Of a DNA stretch of 64,000 bases, positions 1 through 9,567 are shown piece after piece. The position numbers and the translations under genes are program-made. The stretch covers positions 1,613,501 to 1,677,500 of the forward strand of contig NZ_CP031168.1 in the NCBI RefSeq assembly GCF_022354825.1. Reading direction: 5' to 3'. This stretch comes from Paenibacillus sp. H1-7. GTDB taxonomy: Bacteria; Bacillota; Bacilli; Paenibacillales; NBRC-103111. Positions within the stretch are counted from its first letter, which is position 1. Every line of letters begins with the position of its first letter. The notes under the pieces are model-generated. The model did not search any database, was not told the DNA's origin, and saw only the letters and a program-made list of their open reading frames with translations.

Positions 1-1
1 T

Positions 2-2173
2 CAATTGAATGAGGATACCGTGTGGTACGGCGGTCCAAAAAAGGCGAACAACAAGGAAGCGCAGCAGCATTTGGCCGAAATTCGCCGGCTGTTGTTCGAA
101 GGCAAGCAGCAGGAAGCGGAGCATCTGGCTCGTATGGCTCTTATGTCCGCCCCCAAATATTTGCACCCGTATCAGCCTTTGGGCGACTTGCTGTTTTATT
201 TCTTGAATCATAACCAAAAAGCAGAACATTACCGCAGAGAGCTGGACTTGGAGACGGCTGCCGCTAGCGTTAGCTATCAAATAGACGGGTACGATTATAA
301 AAGGGAATATTTCAGCAGCACGGTAGACGGCGTCATGGCGATCCGTCTGACCACGAATAACCCGGGCGGGCTTACGTTCAGCGTTCATTTCATGCGCAGA
401 CCGTTCGACGGCGGCTCCAAAAGTATCGGATCGGATACGATCATGATGCTTGGCGAATGCGGCAGGGACGGCGTTCAATTCCGTGCCGGGCTGAAGGCGA
501 TCGTAAATGGCGGTTCGGTCCGTACGATCGGCGACTTCCTGTCTGTGGAGCAGGCGAGTGAAGTAACACTGCTTCTGGCGGCCAATACGACGTTCCGCTA
601 TGACGATCCGGAGAAGCATTGTCTGGAGCAGCTGACGCAAGCAGCGCACAAATCGTACGAGCAGCTGAAGCGCGATCACGTAGCGGACTATTCGGCGAAG
701 TTCGGCCGTGTCCGTCTGGAGCTGACTTCTCCATCCGATTCTGCAGCACAAGCGCTACCTACCGACGTTCGGCTGAACAAAGTTCAGGAAGGGAACGACG
801 ACTTGGGGCTTGTACAGCTGTTCTTTGATTTCGGAAGGTACTTGCTCTTATCCTGCTCCCGTCCGGGCAGCTTCGCGGCGAACCTGCAGGGCATTTGGAA
901 CGATAACTATACGCCGCCTTGGGAATCGAAGTTTACGATCAATATCAATACGGAAATGAACTACTGGCCGGCCGAGCTGACGAACTTAGCGGAATGCCAC
1001 GAGCCTCTCTTCGATCTGATCGAGAGCATGCTTCCGAACGGCAGAGTGACGGCACGCGACGTCTATGGCTGTGACGGCTTCGTTGCCCACCACAACACGA
1101 ACCTGTGGGGCGATACGCATGTTGAGGGCATTTTGGTAACGGCGTCCATCTGGCCGCTCGGAGCCGCCTGGCTGTCGCTTCATCTATGGGAGCATTACCG
1201 CTTCGGATTGGACCGCAGCTTCCTGGCCGAGCGCGCTTATCCGATTATGAAGGAAGCGGCCCAATTCCTGCTGCAATATATGGTCGAGGATCCGAAGGGA
1301 CGCCTCGTAACGGGACCGTCCATCTCGCCGGAAAACAAGTTCATCCTTCCGGACGGGACTCAGGGCAACTTGTGCATGGGACCTGCCATGGATATGCAGA
1401 TCGTGTACACGCTGTTTACGGCATGCACCGATGCGGCGAATGCGCTCGGTATCGACCAATCGTTCCGTGAAGAGCTCGCCACTGCATTGGAGCGGATTCC
1501 GAAGCCGACCATCGGCAAGCACGGACAAATTATGGAATGGCTCGAGGATTACGAGGAGCACGATCCGGGCCACCGCCACATCTCGCAGCTGTTCGCGCTG
1601 CATCCGGGCGAAATGATTCATGCCCGTCATACGCCTGAACTCGCAACGGCAGCCAGACGGACGCTGGAGCGCCGTCTATCTAACGGGGGCGGCCATACCG
1701 GCTGGAGCCGTGCATGGATTATCAATTTCTGGGCGAGACTCGGCGAAGGCGATACCGCTTACGAGAATGTGCGCGCATTGCTGGCGAAATCGACTTACCC
1801 GAACTTGTTCGACGCGCATCCGCCGTTCCAAATCGACGGCAATTTCGGCGGCACGGCGGGTATTGCCGAGATGCTGCTGCAGTCTCACGGCGGGGAGCTC
1901 GCGCTGCTGCCTGCGCTGCCGAAGGCTTGGGCCGAAGGCAAAATCAGCGGCTTGCGCGCCCGCGGTGGGTACGAGGTTGACCTGGAGTGGAAGCAGGGCG
2001 TACTGACTCAAGCGGTCATCCGCGCGAAGCATACGGGCACGGTGCGCATTTATGCGGGCCTGAAGCTGCAAGCGCAGAGCGAGGGACAGCCGGTCGCAGC
2101 GGCTTACCAGGGCGACCTGATGGAGCTGCCTGTAGAAGCGGGAGCTGTGTACGTGCTTACGCCTAGCGTTTAA
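2..2173 (+). CDS. GH95 family glycoside hydrolase (alpha-L-fucosidase type), 5' truncated
   Basis: The reading frame is open to the left edge, so the true start lies upstream. The first visible residues, [12 protein letters not shown], match the conserved motif found some 40-60 residues into GH95 enzymes. About 723 residues are visible, of a family length near 750-800. Family hallmarks are present: NTEMNYWP near residue 315 (the paired Asn region of GH95), a GPSISPEN segment near 440 carrying the probable acid Glu, and [12 protein letters not shown] near 610 with the Asp of the base site. GH95 enzymes release terminal L-fucose (some L-galactose) from glycans by inversion. No signal peptide can be judged because the N-terminus is missing. 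A terminator follows directly, so this is the last gene of its transcript. Substrate is inferred from the family only. Confidence 0.9.
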   Translation, partial: QLNEDTVWYGGPKKANNKEAQQHLAEIRRLLFEGKQQEAEHLARMALMSAPKYLHPYQPLGDLLFYFLNHNQKAEHYRRELDLETAAASVSYQIDGYDYKREYFSSTVDGVMAIRLTTNNPGGLTFSVHFMRRPFDGGSKSIGSDTIMMLGECGRDGVQFRAGLKAIVNGGSVRTIGDFLSVEQASEVTLLLAANTTFRYDDPEKHCLEQLTQAAHKSYEQLKRDHVADYSAKFGRVRLELTSPSDSAAQALPTDVRLNKVQEGNDDLGLVQLFFDFGRYLLLSCSRPGSFAANLQGIWNDNYTPPWESKFTININTEMNYWPAELTNLAECHEPLFDLIESMLPNGRVTARDVYGCDGFVAHHNTNLWGDTHVEGILVTASIWPLGAAWLSLHLWEHYRFGLDRSFLAERAYPIMKEAAQFLLQYMVEDPKGRLVTGPSISPENKFILPDGTQGNLCMGPAMDMQIVYTLFTACTDAANALGIDQSFREELATALERIPKPTIGKHGQIMEWLEDYEEHDPGHRHISQLFALHPGEMIHARHTPELATAARRTLERRLSNGGGHTGWSRAWIINFWARLGEGDTAYENVRALLAKSTYPNLFDAHPPFQIDGNFGGTAGIAEMLLQSHGGELALLPALPKAWAEGKISGLRARGGYEVDLEWKQGVLTQAVIRAKHTGTVRIYAGLKLQAQSEGQPVAAAYQGDLMELPVEAGAVYVLTPSV

Positions 2174-2185
2174 TATAGGAAGAAG

Positions 2186-2222
2186 ACCTGCCGTATCTTC
2201 GGGATCGGCAGGTTATTTTTTT
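2186..2222 (+). terminator. Rho-independent terminator after the GH95 gene
   Basis: ACCTGCCG pairs with CGGCAGGT across a short loop and is followed by a run of T. It lies 12 bases after the stop codon. Confidence 0.85.
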
Positions 2223-2373
2223 GCCATCCTGATACAGGAATATGGACCTACATATAATGAAATATGCGAATGTGTAACAAATTTCACGAAAAGGCAATCA
2301 TGAAAAAGCAGGAATAATGGCGGATTGCGTCGAAAATTTGGGAAAGCCGTGTAAATCCAAAGGAGGATATTCG

Positions 2374-2676
2374 ATGCAATATTCCATTGTCCAATCCGTT
2401 AAAATTGTTGATATGAACGACGAGATTATGTCCGAGGTGCTGTTCCATCATGGGGAGCATGAATTGCTCGCACTGGCCGTCGGTTCATCGGTCATTACAT
2501 ATCAGTTGGGGCTGCGCCAGTTTGAGGTCGTCTATGATAAGAGGGAAGGCAAGCAGCAGCGCGTCAAAATCGTCGACATCGAAACCGATCTGATGGCTAG
2601 CCCGGCCGCTACCCGGGTGTATCTGGAGTCTGTGACGCTGATCATCGGCCAACATGATGTGGGTCAAATTTACTAA
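2374..2676 (+). CDS. Conserved-looking small protein of unknown function (100 aa)
   Basis: I chose the ATG at 2374 because AAAGGAGGA lies 5-12 bases upstream; an in-frame ATG at 2317 has no ribosome-binding site. The protein has no signal peptide or membrane segment. It is an alternation of beta-type hydrophobic stretches (SIVQSVKIVDM, ELLALAVGSSVITYQL, RVYLESVTLIIGQHD) with a basic patch (DKREGKQQRVKIVD) near residues 56-69, suggesting a small cytosolic beta-rich fold. It has its own terminator and no operon partner. I do not recognise the family. Confidence 0.7.
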   Translation: MQYSIVQSVKIVDMNDEIMSEVLFHHGEHELLALAVGSSVITYQLGLRQFEVVYDKREGKQQRVKIVDIETDLMASPAATRVYLESVTLIIGQHDVGQIY

Positions 2677-2724
2677 TTCCTTTTGCAAGTCTATGTATTC
2701 ATTATAGAGTGCGGTATATCATAT

Positions 2725-2759
2725 CCGGCTGTTATCGCTTGAGGCGAGGCCGGTTTTTT
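2725..2759 (+). terminator. Rho-independent terminator
   Basis: CCGGC pairs with GCCGG, with an inner TCGC/GCGA hairpin, followed by six T. It ends the 100-residue gene transcript. Confidence 0.7.
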
Positions 2760-2939
2760 GTTGGAGATTTTAGGCTGGGGAATTGCGGTGTAGGCCTTCC
2801 TCGTGTCGATCGGCGTTTTAAGCCAATGCGGAGGTAAGTCCATTTTGTGAACCCGGGCGCAGCTAGTGGAATCAGGTTGTGAAATCCATTATGATGGAGG
2901 AAGCGATTAAATTACCGTTTGGGTTGTGCGGAGGTGAGT

Positions 2940-3323
2940 ATGATGAATTCACGCTTTGTTGCGATTGGAGCGATTTGCGCCTTCTTATCCGTAGCTATCG
3001 GAGCGTTCGGTGCCCATGCGCTCAAAGAGAGCATGTCGGCCGAGATGATGGCCATTTATGAAACCGGTGTACAATATCATATGATGCATTCGCTCGGTAT
3101 TATTGCCATTGGCCTGGCGGCTGCCTTTATGCCGGAGAACAAGGCATTGGTACGGGCAGGCTGGTCGCTCTTGATCGGGATCATCCTGTTCTCGGGCAGT
3201 CTGTATGTGCTGAGTATTACCGAAATTAAGCCGTTAGGGGCGATTACGCCGTTCGGAGGCGTCGCTTTCCTGTTCGGGTGGTTTAGTTTGGCTCAAGCCG
3301 CGTTCAAGTTTAAAAAGCAATAG
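2940..3323 (+). CDS. DUF423 family small membrane protein (YwdK-like)
   Basis: This 127-residue protein opens with the DUF423 signature: AIGAICAFLSVAIGAFGAHALK near residues 7-29, followed by a YETGVQYHMMHSLGIIAIGLA segment and two further hydrophobic helices, about four membrane spans in all. The start is one of two consecutive ATGs (2940 or 2943) behind GGAGGTG at 2930-2936; a TTG further upstream has no site. Members of this family (B. subtilis YwdK, E. coli YgdD) are inner-membrane proteins without an established activity. The gene is monocistronic, bounded by terminators on both sides. Confidence 0.85.
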   Translation: MMNSRFVAIGAICAFLSVAIGAFGAHALKESMSAEMMAIYETGVQYHMMHSLGIIAIGLAAAFMPENKALVRAGWSLLIGIILFSGSLYVLSITEIKPLGAITPFGGVAFLFGWFSLAQAAFKFKKQ

Positions 3324-3372
3324 GGATCGGCGATCCCGTTCTCATGCGGCTGCGCTGCATGCCATCGTCCCA

Positions 3373-3406
3373 TACCGACGCATATTCTGCGTGCGGTATT
3401 TTTTTT
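3373..3406 (+). terminator. Rho-independent terminator after the DUF423 gene
   Basis: TACCG-ACGCA pairs with TGCGT-CGGTA (one bulged G) and is followed by eight T. Confidence 0.85.
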
Positions 3407-3861
3407 GCCTCAATAAGCAAGACTTGGCGTCTCTTCCGTTGCGGTGCCGGTTACAGCATTGATATCATGAATCGAAATAAGCTTCGCCAGTACTTTAACC
3501 CATGGTTCCCGAAGCGGTTCCGTTCAGGCAGATTGCAGAGAGCAGTCTGTTTTTTTTGTTATAGCTACCAATTCTAAGGGACACAAAAAAACGCTCATCA
3601 GAGTGCAGATCAAGCATAAAATGTAATCTGGGACTGCAATCCATCCTTATGTATTAGTGCAGAGGGCGGAATGCGTGCGAAAAAGCGATGCTACAGCGTA
3701 AGATGGCGCGTTGGGAGCAGTGAGTGGCGAAAAATGGCAAAATGATGTCAAATATACATGAATATTGCGTTTTTTGTGATGAGATGCAGGAAAAAAGACC
3801 CTTGACGTAGAAACAAGTAATGAAATTCATTGTCGAAAAAACCGTGAATAGGGGGGCAATG
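3407..3861. other. Intergenic stretch without a convincing gene
   Basis: About 455 bases lie between the DUF423 terminator and the GGDEF-EAL gene. A 77-codon open frame here has no ribosome-binding site, Cys/Phe/Arg-rich composition and no recognisable pattern, so I do not call it. A second terminator hairpin at 3529-3557 suggests that something between 3407 and 3528 may be transcribed. I see no known riboswitch in the leader of the c-di-GMP gene. Confidence 0.6.
3529..3557 (+). terminator. Second terminator-like hairpin without an upstream gene
   Basis: CAGATTGC pairs with GCAGTCTG (one G-T) around AGAGA and is followed by eight T. The previous gene already has its own terminator 125 bases earlier, so this one may end a short untranslated RNA. 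Confidence 0.6.
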
Positions 3862-5769
3862 ATGAAAAAGGGAGCGGAATTATTACCGGTCGGGAAGTGG
3901 GCAGGGATTGCAGCCTGCGGTTATTTCCTAGTTTTTCTCTATGTCGCCTGGAGTATTGACGTTCCGCTTGTTTGGGCGTTGGGTGCCTTGACGCTTGGAA
4001 TTTATATGGCAAATTTGGCTCTGAAGGTGCGATATTTCCGATCCTCGGTTTCCGTATCACGGGCTTTGGAAGAAAAAGAACGGGCCTTCGCCTCGTTGTT
4101 CGAGCATAACCCGAATGTCGTGTGCTTGATGGACCGCGAGGGCGTCATCATGAGAGTGAATGCGAACACGGATAAGCTTCTCGGTTATACGCGACAGGAG
4201 ATTGAGGATAAGCCGTTCCGGCAATTTATTGCCGAGGAGTACGCGGACGTGACGATCGAAGCGCTCAATCAGGTGAAGCAGGGATTGCCGCAAACGTTCC
4301 GCACAGGCATTATGCACAAGGACGGCTTCCGGCTGGACCTGGAGACGACGGCCGCACCTATTATGGAAGGCGGTCTGCTGAGCGGGATGATCGTGATCGG
4401 GCAGGATACCACGGCGGCCAAGCGAACCGAAGAACGCATCCGCTATATGGCTTATTACGATGATATGACAGGCCTTCCGAACCGGAGACTGTTTACGTCG
4501 CAATTGGTTGAAGCCATGACGTCGGCTCATCGCCACGGCCATTTGCTGGCGGTATTTTATGTGGATATCGACAGGTTCAAAATGGTTAACGACTGCTTCG
4601 GGCACGATTACGGAGATATGCTGCTGCTGCAGCTGGCCGAACGCTTCACCCGATGCATATCGGAGAATGATTACCTGGCACGAACCGAGGGCGACGAATT
4701 CGCATTCCTTTTTAACAATTTGCAGCACCGGGATCAAGTCCGCGATTTGGCTATGCGGGTGTTTCAAATATTGGATGAACCCTTTCAGCTTGAGCAGTAT
4801 CAGGTACATGTAACGGCGAGCATCGGAGTTGCCATTCTAACGGAGGATGAAACCGATGCGAGCTCCTTGATGACCTGCGCGGATATAGCCCTGACCCGGG
4901 CCAAGGAGAAAGGGAAGAACAACTTCCAGGTATTCCACACGGATATGAAGTCCATATCGATGAAGCGGCTGACGCTCGAGAGCGATTTAAGAAAAGCTCT
5001 GAACAAAAACGAATTTGTTCTGGTATATCAGCCGCAAATGGATATCAAAACCGGGGCTATCGTCGGTTTTGAAGCGCTATTGCGCTGGCATCATCCGGAG
5101 AAGGGAATCATTCCTCCGAATGAATTTATTCCGCTGAGCGAAGAGACCGGAATGATTGTGCCTATCGGAGAATGGGTTTTGCAGGAAGCATGCCGGCAAA
5201 ACAAACTGTGGCAGAGTCAAGGCCACGTTCATGTCCCGGTGTCCGTCAATTTGTCGACCCGCCAATTCCTGCAGTCCAACCTGCGGGATAAAGTAGCCGA
5301 GGTGCTCGAGCGCACGGGACTGGATCCGGCCTATTTGGAGCTGGAAATAACGGAAAGCAGCACAATGGACGTCGATTACGCGACGTCGCTGCTGCTGGAG
5401 CTAAAGTCGATGGGCTTGAAAATCAGCATTGACGACTTCGGTACCGGCTACAGCTCCTTGTCCTATTTGAAACGATTTCCGATCGATAAATTAAAAATCG
5501 ACCAGTCGTTCGTCCGTGACATTATGACGGATCCGAATGACGCGGCCATCGTCGCTTCCATTATTTCGATGACAAGACACATGAACCTTAGGGTTATTGC
5601 AGAAGGTGTCGAAACTGAGGAGCAGCTGGGCTTTTTACATAACAATCATTGCAATGAAATTCAAGGCTACTGGTTCAGCCCTCCGTTAAGCGCGGATAAG
5701 GCGGAAGAGCTGATGCTCCGTAAACGCCAAGTGAATACAGCAGGCTCCTTTCATAATATACATACATAA
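3862..5769 (+). CDS. PAS-GGDEF-EAL protein, probable c-di-GMP phosphodiesterase
   Basis: The protein has two N-terminal membrane helices (about residues 12-55), a PAS domain (about 70-185), a GGDEF domain (about 195-355) and a C-terminal EAL domain (about 375-625). The GGDEF motif reads RTEGDEF (residues 274-280): the first Gly is Glu, which usually weakens or abolishes cyclase activity. The EAL domain looks intact: FEALLRW at E404, [29 protein letters not shown] and EGVETEEQ are all present, so c-di-GMP hydrolysis is the likely activity. I chose the ATG at 3862 behind a run of G; an upstream ATG at 3820 has no site. It is monocistronic with a strong terminator. What the PAS domain senses cannot be seen. 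Confidence 0.9.
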   Translation: MKKGAELLPVGKWAGIAACGYFLVFLYVAWSIDVPLVWALGALTLGIYMANLALKVRYFRSSVSVSRALEEKERAFASLFEHNPNVVCLMDREGVIMRVNANTDKLLGYTRQEIEDKPFRQFIAEEYADVTIEALNQVKQGLPQTFRTGIMHKDGFRLDLETTAAPIMEGGLLSGMIVIGQDTTAAKRTEERIRYMAYYDDMTGLPNRRLFTSQLVEAMTSAHRHGHLLAVFYVDIDRFKMVNDCFGHDYGDMLLLQLAERFTRCISENDYLARTEGDEFAFLFNNLQHRDQVRDLAMRVFQILDEPFQLEQYQVHVTASIGVAILTEDETDASSLMTCADIALTRAKEKGKNNFQVFHTDMKSISMKRLTLESDLRKALNKNEFVLVYQPQMDIKTGAIVGFEALLRWHHPEKGIIPPNEFIPLSEETGMIVPIGEWVLQEACRQNKLWQSQGHVHVPVSVNLSTRQFLQSNLRDKVAEVLERTGLDPAYLELEITESSTMDVDYATSLLLELKSMGLKISIDDFGTGYSSLSYLKRFPIDKLKIDQSFVRDIMTDPNDAAIVASIISMTRHMNLRVIAEGVETEEQLGFLHNNHCNEIQGYWFSPPLSADKAEELMLRKRQVNTAGSFHNIHT

Positions 5770-5783
5770 TTCGCATACATAAC

Positions 5784-5842
5784 AAAAAAGGCGGAAAACC
5801 GGCAAGGGGATGATGAATCCCGATGCGGCTTTCCGCCTTTTT
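5784..5842. terminator. Bidirectional terminator between convergent genes
   Basis: AAAAAAGGCGGAAA pairs with TTTCCGCCTTTTT, so it has a T run in either direction. It serves the EAL gene and the convergent gene on the minus strand. Confidence 0.85.
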
Positions 5843-5852
5843 CTAGCTCGTC

Positions 5853-6383
5853 CTATCGGCTGACGGCAAAATCGTCGATTTCATTAATTTTGAACAAATA
5901 CACTTGCTTTTCGTCGACATGATAAACGCTCACATTCCCGTTCGACGGGTCGAAGTTGAGAATACGGCACGGAATGTTCAGCTTGACGCCTTTGCCCTTC
6001 ACAACGGTAAGTCTAACCAGCGAGTTGCTTTGTTTATATTGTTGAAGTTGATCCCAGATGGCCTGATGAGGATCGGGTCCGGCTGTCGGATTTTCCGGCT
6101 GTGTGACTCCGCCTCCATCGGGAGGAACGGCGGCTTCTTTCGGCTGCCCGCCCGGCTTCGTCGCGGCTTCGGTCGGCCTCGGCTTACTGATCGTCTCACG
6201 CAGCACGGCCTCTATGTAGGTACCTAATTCAACCCCCTCTTTGATCTGATAGTCCTTTACCTCATCTACGTTTAGCAGGTGAAGCAGCTTCTCTAGGGCT
6301 CGCCCGTTCGTCTCGTCTTCAATGAGAATGTCTACGTTGAAAAGATATTTGCGTTTGCCGATTCGGTGTTGGTCCGCCTCCAT
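5853..6383 (-). CDS. Hypothetical cytosolic protein with a Pro-rich linker (176 aa)
   Basis: The ATG at 6383 is preceded by AAGGAGG at ideal spacing. The protein has three parts. An N-terminal domain (residues 1-67) is alpha/beta. A low-complexity linker rich in Pro, Gly, Ala and Glu spans about 68-105. A C-terminal beta-rich domain (about 115-176, RLTVVKGKGVKLNIPCRI then VSVYHVDEKQVYLFKINEID) has the strand spacing of a small SH3/Sm-like barrel. There is no signal peptide or membrane segment. I do not recognise a named family; the barrel comparison is an inference from strand pattern only. Confidence 0.75.
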   Translation of the reverse strand: MEADQHRIGKRKYLFNVDILIEDETNGRALEKLLHLLNVDEVKDYQIKEGVELGTYIEAVLRETISKPRPTEAATKPGGQPKEAAVPPDGGGVTQPENPTAGPDPHQAIWDQLQQYKQSNSLVRLTVVKGKGVKLNIPCRILNFDPSNGNVSVYHVDEKQVYLFKINEIDDFAVSR

Positions 6384-6570
6384 AACTGCCCTCCTTAAGA
6401 CCTAGTAATCCTCCCTAACTATACCACTTTTTATGGGAATAAAGTAGGGGATAATCGCTTTTTGTATCTTTTTTATAAAATTGACAGGATTCCCCCGAGC
6501 TTGAATCACCTGTATCGGAGCAGGCTCATATAATGAATTGCATGCTGAATGAAAAAAGGAGATGCTGACG

Positions 6571-6873
6571 ATGATGCGCATGGAACCCGTAACGCTTGAC
6601 GGCTTCACCGCATTGGCTATCGAGGTTAAGCTGCCCAAAACGACCCTCCTTGCGGTGACAACCGATAAGGGATATATAATGTGCGGAGCGCTTGACGTTG
6701 GGCTGTTGAATGAAAGATTGAAGGACCGCCGCATTATTGCTGCCAGAGCTACCGGGGTACGCACGATTGAAGAGCTGCTCGAGGCTCCGTTGGAATCGGT
6801 CACGTACGAAGCGGAGGAGCTTGGCATCGTTCCGGGAATGAAGGGAAGAGACGCCGTTATCAAAATGTTTTAA
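6571..6873 (+). CDS. DUF1805 family protein (YunC-like)
   Basis: This 100-residue protein matches the DUF1805/YunC pattern: LPKTTLLAVTTDKGYIMCGALDV, then LNERLKDRRIIAARATGVRTIEELLEAPLESVT. The start is the ATG at 6571, ten bases after AAGGAG. The in-frame ATG at 6562 directly abuts that site and cannot use it. B. subtilis YunC has a solved compact fold but no firm biochemical role. The gene stands alone, divergent from the minus-strand hypothetical gene and followed by a terminator. Confidence 0.85.
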   Translation: MMRMEPVTLDGFTALAIEVKLPKTTLLAVTTDKGYIMCGALDVGLLNERLKDRRIIAARATGVRTIEELLEAPLESVTYEAEELGIVPGMKGRDAVIKMF

Positions 6874-6909
6874 GGCGGCAATCCTTGTGATCTGGACAAA
6901 ACCGTATTC

Positions 6910-6951
6910 AAGCAGCGTATCCCTACAGGATTCGGCTGCTTTTTGGTTTTT
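6910..6951 (+). terminator. Rho-independent terminator after the DUF1805 gene
   Basis: AGCAGC pairs with GCTGCT (inner ATCC/GGAT) and is followed by a T-rich run. Confidence 0.75.
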
Positions 6952-6972
6952 CGGGGGAGTTCACTTCTAGCG

Positions 6973-7000
6973 TTTACGTCAAGCCCGATGGATGTATAAT
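6973..7000 (+). promoter_or_regulatory. Sigma-A type promoter for the LytS/LytR-like pair
   Basis: TTTACG and a perfect TATAAT are separated by 16 bases, 48 bases before the kinase start codon. Confidence 0.65.
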
Positions 7001-7047
7001 AGTAGCTACATACGGAATGTTTCCGGCCGGGACGGTGTGAGCCAAGC

Positions 7048-8652
7048 ATGTTTTATTTAATGGTAGATATGTTCGAAAGAGTGGGCTTTCTGATTGCCAT
7101 GGCCTTTGTGTTCTCCCGAAGCAAATGGATGAGAAGCTATATGAGCTACCAGGGTGACAGAAGGAATCATTGGCGGTTTCTTATTTTCTTCAGCTTGTAT
7201 TCTATTCTCGGCACGTATTCGGGAGTTACAGTGTCTCAATATGACTATAAGCCAGCGCCCTGGATCGGTTATGTATCCCCAACTGCAGCGATTGCCAACT
7301 CGCGCACGGTAGGCGTAGTCATTGCCGGGCTGCTCGGAGGCGTCAGGAGCGGCTTCATCGTCGGAGCCGTGGCCGGACTTCACCGGTACAGTCTGGGCGG
7401 CTTCGTCGCCGTTGCCTGCATGATCGCACCGATGCTGCAGGGGATTCTTGGAGGCTTGTGCCGCAACGCCTTGAAAAGAAGGTTCAGGAACATGTCGACC
7501 GTTCCATTGGCGTTTATCGTCGGCTTCGTCGCGGAAATGATGCAGATGGCGCTGATTCTCGCTTTGGCCAGGCCATGGGATGAGGCGTTCGGACTCGTCA
7601 TGATGATCGGGATTCCGCAAACCTTGGCCAACAGCACCGGAGTGGCGATGTTTTTCATGGTATATAACACGATCCAGCTTGAGGAGGATCGGATAGGTAA
7701 CGAGCACGCCCGTAAAGCGCTCCATATTGCCGATCTGACCATGCCGCAGTGGAAGCTCGGATTTCACGAGGCGGTGCGGTCGGTTACGGCGACATTGCAC
7801 GAGGAGACGCGTGCGGTTGGCGCGTTATTTTACTCCGGCGGCAGCGATCAGGTGATGGAGGGACGCAAGACACCTTATTGGATCGATCTCCCGTTGGAAA
7901 CGCAAGGGAACAAAACGATAGGCCATTTTCGCCTGTTCTACGAGCGGCAGCAGGACGACAGCCCGTCCAGGCGGAGAATGCTCGGATCGCTTGCGCAGCT
8001 GCTGTCACAGCAGTATGCGTCGGCGGAGGGGGAACGCCATGCGCAGCTGCTGGCGGATGCGGAGATCCGCTCGCTGCAGGCCCAGATGAGCCCGCACTTT
8101 ATGTTTAACGTGCTGAACACCGTGAAATCCTTTATCAGGACAAGGCCGGAGGATGCCAGGCAGCTGATTACCCATTTGTCCAAATGGATGCGCAGCAACA
8201 TGAACAACAGCAGCAGGACGCTGATTTCCATCCGCGACGAGCTGGATATGGTGAAGGCGTATTTGACGCTGACCAAAGCAAGGCTCGGCGATCAGCTGGA
8301 ATTTGTAACGGACATAGACGAGAGAGCGTTAAACCGCCTCATTCCTCCTTTTACGATTCAGCCTCTTGTAGAAAATGCACTGGTCCACGGGTTAAAGCGA
8401 ATCGAGCGAACCGGCGTTATTATTTTGCGTATATGGCAGGAGGAAGAGGGAGAGCAAGCCAAGGTGCACATTACGGTTGAAGATAACGGAGTAGGGATGC
8501 AGCAGGACAAGCTTCGGACTCAGGAGGAGCATGCCGGTCTCGCACTTGAGAATATTGAGCAAAGACTGAGATATCACTATGGCATAGAGCAGGCACTTAG
8601 CATTGAGAGCCGTCAGAACGAGGGAACGAAAATAAGCTTTTGGGTGAGGTGA
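7048..8652 (+). CDS. LytS/BtsS-family sensor histidine kinase
   Basis: The N-terminal ~210 residues form about six membrane helices of the 5TMR-LYT type (motifs such as SPTAAIANSRTVGVVIAGLLGG). A GAF-like segment follows (about 220-320), then the LytS-type kinase core. The phospho-accepting His is about residue 350 in QMSPHFMFNVLNT, the form typical of this class. The ATP-binding lid shows PLVENALVHG (N box), DNGVGM (G1) and GTKISFWV near the end. Its stop is 6 bases before the response-regulator start, so the two are co-transcribed. Immediate linkage to cstA resembles E. coli BtsS/BtsR, which senses pyruvate and controls the CstA relative BtsT. The ligand here is therefore inferred to be pyruvate or a related overflow metabolite. 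Confidence 0.9.
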   Translation: MFYLMVDMFERVGFLIAMAFVFSRSKWMRSYMSYQGDRRNHWRFLIFFSLYSILGTYSGVTVSQYDYKPAPWIGYVSPTAAIANSRTVGVVIAGLLGGVRSGFIVGAVAGLHRYSLGGFVAVACMIAPMLQGILGGLCRNALKRRFRNMSTVPLAFIVGFVAEMMQMALILALARPWDEAFGLVMMIGIPQTLANSTGVAMFFMVYNTIQLEEDRIGNEHARKALHIADLTMPQWKLGFHEAVRSVTATLHEETRAVGALFYSGGSDQVMEGRKTPYWIDLPLETQGNKTIGHFRLFYERQQDDSPSRRRMLGSLAQLLSQQYASAEGERHAQLLADAEIRSLQAQMSPHFMFNVLNTVKSFIRTRPEDARQLITHLSKWMRSNMNNSSRTLISIRDELDMVKAYLTLTKARLGDQLEFVTDIDERALNRLIPPFTIQPLVENALVHGLKRIERTGVIILRIWQEEEGEQAKVHITVEDNGVGMQQDKLRTQEEHAGLALENIEQRLRYHYGIEQALSIESRQNEGTKISFWVR

Positions 8653-8657
8653 ACCGG

Positions 8658-9437
8658 ATGGGATGGAAGATTGTCATTGCGGATGATGAAGCGCCGGCAA
8701 GAGAGGAGCTTAGCTTTCTGGTCGGTAACATGAGCGAAGTGGAGACGGTTGTCGTGGCGACCGGAGGAATGGATGCCATCAAAAAAGTGCGGGAGACCAA
8801 GCCCGATCTGCTGTTCCTCGATATGGACATGCCGGATTTGAACGGGCTGCAGGTAGCGGAGCTGGTCGGAGAGCTGGATCCGCGGGTGAAGGTAGTATTT
8901 TCTACCGCTTACGATCAATATGCGGTGAATGCCTTCAAGCTGAGGGCATTTCATTATATATTGAAGCCTTATGACGACGAAGATGTGGAAGCAGTATTTC
9001 GCGAGCTGCGCCAAGTAAGTCAGAAGGAATCTGGCGGTGGCGGCGACACTGGCGCCCTCCTCCGCGAGCAGGAGCGGCAAGGACAGCCTCAGCCGCAATC
9101 GGCTTGTGTGAAGCTTGCGTTGGAGCTAGAGGACGGAATCAAGTATGTTTCACCCAAAGATATCGTATACATCAGTAAGGAAGGCAAGCATGTCCAGGTG
9201 CATACCTGGGATCAGGCTTATGAGGTTGCTTATACGCTTCAGGATTTGGAAGGGAAGCTTGGGCCTTACGGGCTGTTCCGCTGTCACAAAAGCTATCTGG
9301 TGCAGCTCGAATCGATAGCGGAAATGAAGTCCTGGGTCAACGGCGCCTACAATCTCGTGATGAACGATGCGGTGCACAGCAAGGTTCCGGTGAGCCGGAA
9401 CTATGTCAAGGAGCTGCGTTTGAAGCTCGAAATTTAG
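8658..9437 (+). CDS. LytTR-family response regulator
   Basis: An N-terminal receiver domain (residues 2-125) has acidic residues in IADDEAP and the phospho-acceptor D55 in LFLDMDMPDLNG, plus the conserved Lys in YILKPYD. A C-terminal LytTR DNA-binding domain (about 150-255) shows DIVYISKEGKHVQVHT and LFRCHKSYLVQLESI. The chosen ATG at 8658 follows GAGGTGA; an earlier in-frame TTG overlaps the kinase gene and lacks a site. The gene pairs with the upstream kinase and very likely controls the adjacent cstA promoter, where one match to a BtsR-type half-site is seen. Confidence 0.9.
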   Translation: MGWKIVIADDEAPAREELSFLVGNMSEVETVVVATGGMDAIKKVRETKPDLLFLDMDMPDLNGLQVAELVGELDPRVKVVFSTAYDQYAVNAFKLRAFHYILKPYDDEDVEAVFRELRQVSQKESGGGGDTGALLREQERQGQPQPQSACVKLALELEDGIKYVSPKDIVYISKEGKHVQVHTWDQAYEVAYTLQDLEGKLGPYGLFRCHKSYLVQLESIAEMKSWVNGAYNLVMNDAVHSKVPVSRNYVKELRLKLEI

Positions 9438-9469
9438 CATCTTAGAAAGCCTCCCCGACATGATGCGCC

Positions 9470-9536
9470 TAAGCGGTTTTCAGAGGATTGCTGCGAGGGT
9501 ATACTACTTGCAAGCGCTATCATGAAAGCGTTACCG
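9470..9536 (+). promoter_or_regulatory. cstA promoter region with tandem cre boxes and a possible LytTR half-site
   Basis: TATACT at 9500-9505 is a plausible -10 with a poor -35 (GTTTTC, 9476-9481). TTGCAAGCGCTATCA at 9508-9522 matches the CcpA cre consensus TGNAANCGNTNNCA at every fixed position. It sits at the expected transcription start. ATGAAAGCGTTACCG at 9522-9536 is a second match with one deviation. TAAGCGGT at 9470-9477 is the reverse of ACCGCTTA, matching the E. coli BtsR half-site ACC(G/A)CT(C/T)A. A second half-site at the known spacing was not found. Prediction: activation by the LytTR regulator, repression by CcpA. Confidence 0.6.
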
Positions 9537-9567
9537 CATTCTTATGTTATCCTTGGGGGGATTCCTA

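Noticed and set aside
3344..3577. 77-codon frame between two terminators
   Set aside because: No ribosome-binding site, it starts inside the first terminator region and reads through the second hairpin, and its composition is unlike a protein.
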